A DNA stretch of 37,404 bases, from positions 1,375 to 38,778 of the forward strand of contig DCIO01000009.1 of the NCBI GenBank assembly GCA_002315885.1, written 5' to 3'. Source of the stretch: Lentisphaeria bacterium UBA1724 (GTDB lineage: Bacteria; Verrucomicrobiota; Lentisphaeria; Oligosphaerales; Oligosphaeraceae). The number at the start of each line of letters is the position of its first letter. The first letter of the stretch is position 1. Positions 31,642-37,404 of the stretch are shown here, in pieces. Both the position numbers and the translations under genes were made by a program. Under the pieces are notes generated by a model that was not told where the DNA came from, made no database searches, and saw nothing but the letters and a program-made list of their open reading frames with translations.

Positions 31642-33111
31642 ATGTTAGGTCCTAGTAGTGACGTGTTTTTCGTCAGGATTGGCGATTCGATGAAATTAGA
31701 CATACGGACCAACTTAAGGCGCAATTTATTGGCAGGCGGCATAAACCGCCTGTTGATGATGCTGTTGCCATTTTTGAACCGCACCTTATTTTTGTGGTTG
31801 CTTGGTCCTGAATATCTTGGTCTGAATGGTCTGTTTGGGTCCATTCTGGGGATGCTTTCCCTGGCGGAACTGGGCTTTGGCACGGCGATTGTCTGTTCGC
31901 TATACAAGCCGATTGCGGATGACGACCAGGAGCTCATCTGTGCCTATCTGGCATTCTACCAGAAGGTCTATCGGGTCATCGGTGGACTTGTGTGCGTGGT
32001 GGGACTAGCTCTGCTGCCGTTTTTGCGGGTCCTCGTAAAGGGTGACATCCCTGACGGAATTTCCCTGCATCTGCTTTATGTCATCCACCTGCTCAATACC
32101 ACGGTGGGCTATTTTCTCTTTGCCTACAAGGGCGCACTTCTGTCGGCGCACCAGCGTGAGGACATCCATTCCCATATCCGCACTTCCATCCTGCTTGCAC
32201 AGTATCTGACGACTTTCGCGCTGTTGATTCTGACCAGAAACTACACCCTGTATGTCCTTTCCACGGTTCTCTTTACCATCGCCACCAATCTCTGCATCGA
32301 ATGGCAGACCAGGCGGCTCTTCCCGCAATTGAAGCCCGCAGGCGTGCTTCTTCCCGAACACCGTGCCGTGGTCATACGGGATGTCAAGGCGATATTCCTT
32401 CATAAGATCGGCACAGTCATATCCTATTCTGCGGACAATCTGGTCATTTCCTCCTTCCTGGGGCTGGTGGCCGTGGCGGCATACGGCAACTACTATTACG
32501 TGACCACTTCGGTGGGGGGAGCGGTGTATATCATTTTCAATTCCCTGACCGCGGGTTTCGGCAATACCATCAAGACCGAGTCCGTTGACGAGAATTTCGC
32601 CCGATTCATGCGTGCCCTGAAGTTATCCACGCCCGTCATCGGCTTCTGCGCCTTCATGATGATGTTGCTATATCAGCCCTTTATCTATCTCTGGACCAAG
32701 GGGAATCCCGACTTGGTCATGCCGTTGTTGACGCCCATCCTGATGGTGCTGTATTTCTATGTGAATTACTCGCGGCAGTTGCTTCAGACCTTCAAGAGCG
32801 CCGCGGGACTCTGGAAAGAAGACCAATGGAAGCCGATTACCTCCGCGTTGGTCAATCTTACCCTGAATCTCTCCATGATTCACAAGTTCGGGCTGAACGG
32901 CGTCATCTTTTCCACCATCGTCTCCTTCGCATTCATCGAGATTCCCTGGGAGGCCAGCGTGGTCTTCAAGTGTTATTTCCAGGAGACCAATGGTGCTCAT
33001 GACTACAGCCGCCGATATTGGCTCTATCAACTGAAGGCATTCCTTGCCACGGTCTTGGCCTGTGCCATCGCCGCCTATCTTTCCACTTGCATTCCCAAGG
33101 TAACACTATGA
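31642..33111 (+). CDS. Wzx-type polysaccharide flippase
   Basis: A 489-residue membrane protein with about 12 helices and the pattern of the MOP/Wzx family, which moves lipid-linked repeat units across the inner membrane. The start at 31642 is preceded by AAAGGGGGG, 3-5 nt upstream. An internal Met (residue 17, MKLDIRTNLRRN) is an alternative start closer to the usual Wzx N-terminus. It is the first gene of the plus-strand polysaccharide operon and overlaps the next gene by 4 bp. No polymerase (Wzy) or initiating transferase is in the window, so those must be elsewhere. Confidence 0.9.
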   Translation: MLGPSSDVFFVRIGDSMKLDIRTNLRRNLLAGGINRLLMMLLPFLNRTLFLWLLGPEYLGLNGLFGSILGMLSLAELGFGTAIVCSLYKPIADDDQELICAYLAFYQKVYRVIGGLVCVVGLALLPFLRVLVKGDIPDGISLHLLYVIHLLNTTVGYFLFAYKGALLSAHQREDIHSHIRTSILLAQYLTTFALLILTRNYTLYVLSTVLFTIATNLCIEWQTRRLFPQLKPAGVLLPEHRAVVIRDVKAIFLHKIGTVISYSADNLVISSFLGLVAVAAYGNYYYVTTSVGGAVYIIFNSLTAGFGNTIKTESVDENFARFMRALKLSTPVIGFCAFMMMLLYQPFIYLWTKGNPDLVMPLLTPILMVLYFYVNYSRQLLQTFKSAAGLWKEDQWKPITSALVNLTLNLSMIHKFGLNGVIFSTIVSFAFIEIPWEASVVFKCYFQETNGAHDYSRRYWLYQLKAFLATVLACAIAAYLSTCIPKVTL

Positions 33112-34169
33112 AATTTACCATCGTCATTCCTTGCTACAAATGCGAGGCCTGGGTGAAGGGCTGCATTGATTCCGTCAAGGCTCAATCGGGTGACTGGGAA
33201 TGCATTATCCGTGTGGAGCCTTCGTCGGATAATACAGTCGCGGTGGTCCGACGGGAAGTCAGCGATGAGCGTGGCTTGGATGGGGAAGGGCGGTCCCTTG
33301 CGGACCCGCGTTTTGTCTTGCTGGAAGGAGATTGCCCCAGTGGTGGTCCTTCGCTATCCCGCAATATCGGCATTGAACGTGCCACAGGTGACTACGTGTT
33401 GTTTTTGGACTGCGATGATGCTTTGGCGCCAGAGAGCTTGACGCAACTGGAGCCATTCCTGGCCAGTCATCCCGATGTGGCGACAATGGCAATCAACTGG
33501 GATGGCAATATCCGGGATACCTGGGAGGGGATTGAGGGGCCCTTGTCTGGTACGGAGGCCACCATCCGCCTGGCAGAGAAGCAGGCATTCCCTTTGGCAA
33601 TGGCGCAGCAGTATATCTGTCGGACACAGTTCCTGCGGGAAAAGCGACTCCAGTTCGTCAGCGGGGTCTATCATGAAGACGAGGAATTCTTCCCGCGGTT
33701 GTTGTATTTGGCTGATAGCGTCTTGCCGACGCATCTGCCGTTGTATCTCTACTGTATCCGCCAGGAGTCCATGACCACCGCATCCCAGGCGCGGAATGTG
33801 GTGGCGATTGCCAAGGTCATGAAGTGCCATCTGGACTTCTGGCGGGACGCACAGCCTGCGGAAGCGGTGACTCGTGCCTGGACGCGCACTTGGCTTTCCA
33901 TGTTCTTCTATGTCTTTTTCCATCCGAAGGCATCCGCAAATACCCCCGCGGAGAAGACACGCCAGGCGCTGAAGGAGCTGTTTTGCGGTGACGAGGCGCA
34001 GCTCCTCAGGGATTTTGCGTCTTATGCCTCCAAGCCCAAGCGCCTCGGGTTGGCCATGGCGCGTTTTTCGGCGATCACGGGCATTTTGTGGCCAACGAGG
34101 ATTTTCTTTGCGCTGTATTACTCCTTGTGTGAAAGAGGGATACGCAAGGGTGATTGTGTCTGCAAATGA
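33108..34169 (+). CDS. GT2 glycosyltransferase
   Basis: The start is at the ATG overlapping the flippase stop (ATGA), giving 353 residues; a longer upstream reading would cover the flippase 3' end and is rejected. The GT-A fold is clear: IVIPCYKCEAWVKGCIDSV at the N-terminus, LDCDD (100-104) as the metal-binding acidic triad, and HEDEEFFPR (189-197) as the acceptor-side motif. It probably adds a sugar to a lipid-linked polysaccharide precursor in the cytoplasm. The C-terminal ~70 residues are helical and basic and may contact the membrane. Confidence 0.92.
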   Translation: MKFTIVIPCYKCEAWVKGCIDSVKAQSGDWECIIRVEPSSDNTVAVVRREVSDERGLDGEGRSLADPRFVLLEGDCPSGGPSLSRNIGIERATGDYVLFLDCDDALAPESLTQLEPFLASHPDVATMAINWDGNIRDTWEGIEGPLSGTEATIRLAEKQAFPLAMAQQYICRTQFLREKRLQFVSGVYHEDEEFFPRLLYLADSVLPTHLPLYLYCIRQESMTTASQARNVVAIAKVMKCHLDFWRDAQPAEAVTRAWTRTWLSMFFYVFFHPKASANTPAEKTRQALKELFCGDEAQLLRDFASYASKPKRLGLAMARFSAITGILWPTRIFFALYYSLCERGIRKGDCVCK

Positions 34170-34176
34170 TTTGTCG

Positions 34177-35238
34177 ATGAAACCGCTTTCTGGACAACTC
34201 AGTTCGAAGTTGGCAAATATGTCCTTGCTGATGTCCTTGGCTGTGGTGATGATTCATTTGCCTCAAGCCAGCGGGACGGATTGTCTGTGGGCGTCTGTGC
34301 ATTGGTATCTCTCCGCTGGCCTCTGCAAGGCTGCGGTTCCATATTTTTTCTTGGTCTCGGGCTTTTTGCTTGCGGGGCATATTGACGAAACTGGGTGGTG
34401 GTTTCGGGCAATGCGGAAGCGCCTGACTTCCCTGGTTTTGCCCTATTTTCTTTGGACGTTCCTCTTTGCCGCTCTCCTCTACGCGGGAAAACCATCGCCT
34501 TTTTTGCAGTGGATAGAGGCAAAGAAATGGCTGATATTCGGCTTTGATTTCTCGGATGTGCCGCTGTTGATGCCCTTTTGGTATCTGCGCACGCTAATAA
34601 TCTTGATGCTTGTCAGCCCATTTTTAGTGAGAATGCTGCGTTTGCCATACAAGGCGGAGGGGAGAAACTTCTGGGGAGGGGCGGTGTTAGGATTGCTTTT
34701 CGCCGCATACCTTCTCTTCGTTGTGGTTGTGGAATACAAGGGTGAGCATCAAATGAGCCCCCTGAGTTCTATTCTGCGTCAAACTCTATCCCCTGAGGCA
34801 TTCTTCTATTTCTCACTGGGACTTTGGATGCGTTGCGGGCACGACAGAAGGAATCTCAGTGTCCAATGCCGTCCTTGGGGGGCGTTGGTCGCGTTTTTCC
34901 TGGTACTTTCTTTGCTGGGAATACGTCGTGTGTTGGCGGAACATACAATGGCTTGGTGTTTGCCTTATGCACTGATCATTCCTTTGGGCATCATGGCAAT
35001 TTGGAATGTTGTTCCTGTTTCCCCTTGGCCAAAATGGCTGGTATCACTGGCATTCCCTATATACATCCTGCATTTCTTTGTTAGTCACCCGATTGCCGTA
35101 TATCTTCATGGTCATACGGAATCAATACTTGTAATCCTTTTGTCTTTTGTGGCTACTATCGGTATCTGCACTTGCACAACCCTTGCGTTGAGAAAAGTCT
35201 TCCCGCGGATATCGGTGGTTATTTTTGGAGGCAGATAA
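34177..35238 (+). CDS. Acyltransferase-3 family membrane protein
   Basis: The start is taken 7 bp after the GT2 stop, giving 353 residues; a longer reading would overlap that gene by about 180 bp. The protein has ten or so membrane helices, a catalytic-type histidine (H27 in VVMIHLPQ) and the PYFFLVSGFLLAG signature (55-67). Such proteins O-acetylate or O-acylate cell-surface glycans. Together with the GT2-acyltransferase fusion in the opposite operon, this gives the locus two separate acylation activities. It is directly contiguous with the GH9-like gene. Confidence 0.9.
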   Translation: MKPLSGQLSSKLANMSLLMSLAVVMIHLPQASGTDCLWASVHWYLSAGLCKAAVPYFFLVSGFLLAGHIDETGWWFRAMRKRLTSLVLPYFLWTFLFAALLYAGKPSPFLQWIEAKKWLIFGFDFSDVPLLMPFWYLRTLIILMLVSPFLVRMLRLPYKAEGRNFWGGAVLGLLFAAYLLFVVVVEYKGEHQMSPLSSILRQTLSPEAFFYFSLGLWMRCGHDRRNLSVQCRPWGALVAFFLVLSLLGIRRVLAEHTMAWCLPYALIIPLGIMAIWNVVPVSPWPKWLVSLAFPIYILHFFVSHPIAVYLHGHTESILVILLSFVATIGICTCTTLALRKVFPRISVVIFGGR

Positions 35239-37377
35239 ATGAAAAATTCATTTCTATCTTTGGTATCTATTCTGGTCTGTTTCCTGCAGTGGAATTGCTT
35301 TGCCGTAATCACGGAGTGGACGGGGACTGCGTTGATGCCTTCGTTGATTCGTTTCACCTGCGAGCAGACGGGAGAGAAGAACGAAGAGCCAGTGGTGGCG
35401 AATGTCAATCGCTTCAAGGCGGCAGAGAAGGCCTATTGGGTCCGTCCCATCGGTGCGTCCCGTCATGACAGGAAGGGGCGTTATGGTGTGGATTGGGCTG
35501 CGGATGTTGAGCACCAGGTGTGGCTTCCGGCGAATCCCGCCATGCAGGATGGCGAGACGCGTGTTTTTATGATGCCCGATGGTCGGAAAGTATCGTTTAC
35601 GTATCACGCGGATGCGCCGTCCCCGCTTTTCAAGCTCAATCAGCTAGGTTATGCTCCCAAGGCCGAGGCAAAATACGCATACATCGGCGAATGGCTGGGG
35701 TTGGCGGGGGATGCGGTCAAATACGGTGCGCTCAAGGAGGAGATGCTGTCGTCTTTTGAGTTGATTGACGAAAAGACGGGTAAGAGTGTCTTCAAGGGAG
35801 TTCCGAAGAAGCGCATGGCGGATGGTGTTACCCCCGAGGGGACTCCCTGGACTGGTGAAACGACCTGGGAACTGGATTTCTCCGAGGTGTCGGCTGGGGG
35901 GACCTACCACCTTGAAATTCCTGGGATTGGCCGCAGTGATTCCTTTGTCATCGACAAGCAGTCGCTGTTGGAAGCCTTTGAGGTTCACATGGCGGGCATG
36001 AAGCGCCAGCACTGCGGCGAACAGTGCCATCAGCTGGTCTGGCGTGGTGAATTCCCCTCCAATGACTGCCATTATCCCGAGAATGCCCAACGGAAATACG
36101 GCTTCTTTGACTTGAATGGCAAGACCGCCAACGTGGATCACTTCCGTTTGATTTTGGATAATCAACAGAAATGGAAGTCACAGGGGCCTGCGGTGCGCGT
36201 TCCTGGCGGCTGGCATGACGCGGCGGATTACGACCGCCGGCCATACCATCTGCAGGCGGTGGGTGAATTTGCCGCGCTGGCGATGTTGAAGCCGGAGTGC
36301 AAGGCGGCTGCGGAGGAGGCGTATTGGGGGCTGGCGCATTTGCTGGCGGCACAGCAGGAGGATGGCGGCGTTGGCACCTGGATTGAGACCATTCGCCATC
36401 CTAGTGTCGGTGAAGGTCCGACCTCCGAACCCAAGGAATTTGATTACTTCATTGCCAAGCCGACCCGCGATTCGACGCTGGAATACTGCGCATACGCCGC
36501 CATGACTGCATACGCGCTTCCAAAGGACGACCCACGGCGCGCTGTGTTGACGGAATCCGCGGACCGCGCCTGGAAATACGCCATAGATCCCAACAACGGC
36601 AAGTCCTGGGTGGTGGATTATGCGGGGAGCAAAATCGTCTATCGGCAGGATCCCGATTTGCCCGCGGAGTTGCTGCTGAAAGCGGGGTTGAATCTCTCTT
36701 TCCTGACGAAGAATGACGACTACCTGAAGCCGATTTTGGAAGACATCGAGCGTGTTACGGCGGTCGTGAACCGCTGGAATTGGCGTTGGAGCCCCTTCCT
36801 GCTGATTGAGATGGACATCCATGAGCGGATGCTGGAGCCCGCGATTCGTCGGATATACGTCAAGTGGCGTGAGATGATTTGTCGGGAAGCCGATACCATG
36901 CTGGCGCAGCAGGAGAACTCCTGGCCCTACCGCACGCCCTGGTATGACGCGGGTAACGGCCACGCGAAGGATTTGGGCTGGGGGTATGGACTGCCGCTTT
37001 CACGGGCGCGCTGGTTTGTGGTCGCCCATTCCATCACTTGGAAGAAGAAGTATCTCACGGGCGCTTTCTTGGCAAACGATTTCCACAATGGCGCAAATCC
37101 CGACGGCGAGACATTTACCAGCGGCTTGGGCATTCGACCCACCAGGCGATATCTGGATCTGGAAGGAAAATATCCCGCGGGAGTCACGCCATATCGCCTG
37201 ACCTATAATCTGGAATGGAAGTGGCTGAAACTCTGTTTCCCCGACGATATCTGGCAGAAGTGGCCTATCTGGAGGCGATACGGGAACTTCGAGATCATGT
37301 CGGTAAAGAACTCCGAGTTCACCGTATGGGAGACCATCGCCCCCGCCGCGGTGGTTACCGGGTATCTGGCTTTTTGA
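35239..37377 (+). CDS. Secreted GH9-like glycoside hydrolase
   Basis: This 712-residue protein starts directly after the acyltransferase stop, with GGAGG 7 nt upstream. Residues 1-22 are a signal peptide (LQWNCFA). An unassigned ~100-residue region follows, then an Ig-like domain (about 128-240, starting FKLNQLGYAP) as found before many GH9 catalytic domains, and then the (alpha/alpha)6 domain. The catalytic-base motif is GGWHDAADY (323-331, D327/D330). NGANPDGETFTSGLG (617-631) and SEFTVWETIAPAA (692-704, probable acid E693) resemble other GH9 sites, but the usual histidine-containing motif is not obvious. It may cut beta-1,4-linked glycans, possibly the polymer made by this locus. Confidence 0.82.
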   Translation: MKNSFLSLVSILVCFLQWNCFAVITEWTGTALMPSLIRFTCEQTGEKNEEPVVANVNRFKAAEKAYWVRPIGASRHDRKGRYGVDWAADVEHQVWLPANPAMQDGETRVFMMPDGRKVSFTYHADAPSPLFKLNQLGYAPKAEAKYAYIGEWLGLAGDAVKYGALKEEMLSSFELIDEKTGKSVFKGVPKKRMADGVTPEGTPWTGETTWELDFSEVSAGGTYHLEIPGIGRSDSFVIDKQSLLEAFEVHMAGMKRQHCGEQCHQLVWRGEFPSNDCHYPENAQRKYGFFDLNGKTANVDHFRLILDNQQKWKSQGPAVRVPGGWHDAADYDRRPYHLQAVGEFAALAMLKPECKAAAEEAYWGLAHLLAAQQEDGGVGTWIETIRHPSVGEGPTSEPKEFDYFIAKPTRDSTLEYCAYAAMTAYALPKDDPRRAVLTESADRAWKYAIDPNNGKSWVVDYAGSKIVYRQDPDLPAELLLKAGLNLSFLTKNDDYLKPILEDIERVTAVVNRWNWRWSPFLLIEMDIHERMLEPAIRRIYVKWREMICREADTMLAQQENSWPYRTPWYDAGNGHAKDLGWGYGLPLSRARWFVVAHSITWKKKYLTGAFLANDFHNGANPDGETFTSGLGIRPTRRYLDLEGKYPAGVTPYRLTYNLEWKWLKLCFPDDIWQKWPIWRRYGNFEIMSVKNSEFTVWETIAPAAVVTGYLAF

Positions 37378-37388
37378 TTCTTCCCCTC

Positions 37389-37400
37389 GCGCTAAAGCGC
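37389..37400. repeat. Palindrome GCGCTAAAGCGC
   Basis: A 12-bp palindrome with 5-bp arms (GCGCT-AA-AGCGC) lies 12 bp after the GH9-like stop codon. In reverse complement, its flanked form GAGCGCTTTAGCGCGA has the same layout as GAGCCCTTTAGGGCGA in the repeats at 26033-26143, so it belongs to the same family. The window ends just after it. Confidence 0.75.
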
Positions 37401-37404
37401 TCGC

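Noticed and set aside
33018..33107. 30-residue N-terminal extension of the GT2 gene
   Set aside because: It overlaps the flippase 3' end; the ATGA overlap start gives the canonical GT2 N-terminus.
33988..34176. 63-residue N-terminal extension of the acyltransferase
   Set aside because: It lies inside the GT2 gene and has no acyltransferase character.

Overview
The window looks like part of a chromosome of a PVC-superphylum bacterium, most likely Lentisphaerota or Kiritimatiellota from an animal gut or another polysaccharide-rich anoxic habitat. This placement is an inference. It rests on an exosortase system with PEP-CTERM-like substrates, several glycoside hydrolases, flavin-dependent ThyX, and many short tandem repeats and hairpin elements between genes. 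No rRNA, tRNA, transposase or CRISPR array was seen.

Region 1 (1-18093) is almost entirely on the minus strand. It carries a cytoplasmic GH2 beta-mannosidase, a six-hairpin glycosidase-like protein, a small coiled-coil protein and a tandem class II aldolase-like protein. These are followed by a membrane-anchored small protein, a thiamine pyrophosphokinase-MurC fusion, thyX, a discrete acyl carrier protein with a ketoacyl synthase, and azlCD. The rest of the region holds a receiver-domain protein lacking a recognisable kinase, tsaD, and three genes of unknown function, one of them an alpha-solenoid.

Region 2 (18290-24083) is on the plus strand and is the most interesting part. A membrane-anchored TPR protein, an exosortase with an intact Cys/Arg/His triad and an EpsI-domain membrane protein form a tight operon. 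Two small secreted proteins follow, both carrying the tripartite signal GQPLPG + hydrophobic helix + basic cluster. The second of these looks highly expressed: it has a strong ribosome site, selective codon use and a perfect 18-bp inverted-repeat terminator. I read this as a self-contained exosortase/substrate cassette with a QPLPG variant of the PEP-CTERM signal, related in its core to the known VPLPA variant.

Region 3 (24196-37377) is an exopolysaccharide locus arranged divergently around 31480-31641. The minus-strand operon encodes an alkaline-phosphatase-superfamily protein, two GT4 glycosyltransferases, a GT2-acyltransferase fusion and a GT4-GT26 (WecG/TagA) fusion. The plus-strand operon encodes a Wzx-type flippase, a GT2, an acyltransferase-3 and a secreted GH9-like protein. 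Exosortase systems commonly accompany such loci, so regions 2 and 3 probably cooperate in building a glycosylated or polysaccharide-associated surface layer.

Intergenic spaces hold several repeat families: 9-bp arrays (1-139, 5504-5530, 24103-24174), heptamer arrays close to start codons, a G-rich hairpin element, a 14-bp array upstream of azlC, and palindrome-containing direct repeats. Some of these reach into, or supply, the stop codons of adjacent genes. No gene-free stretch exceeds about 260 bases.
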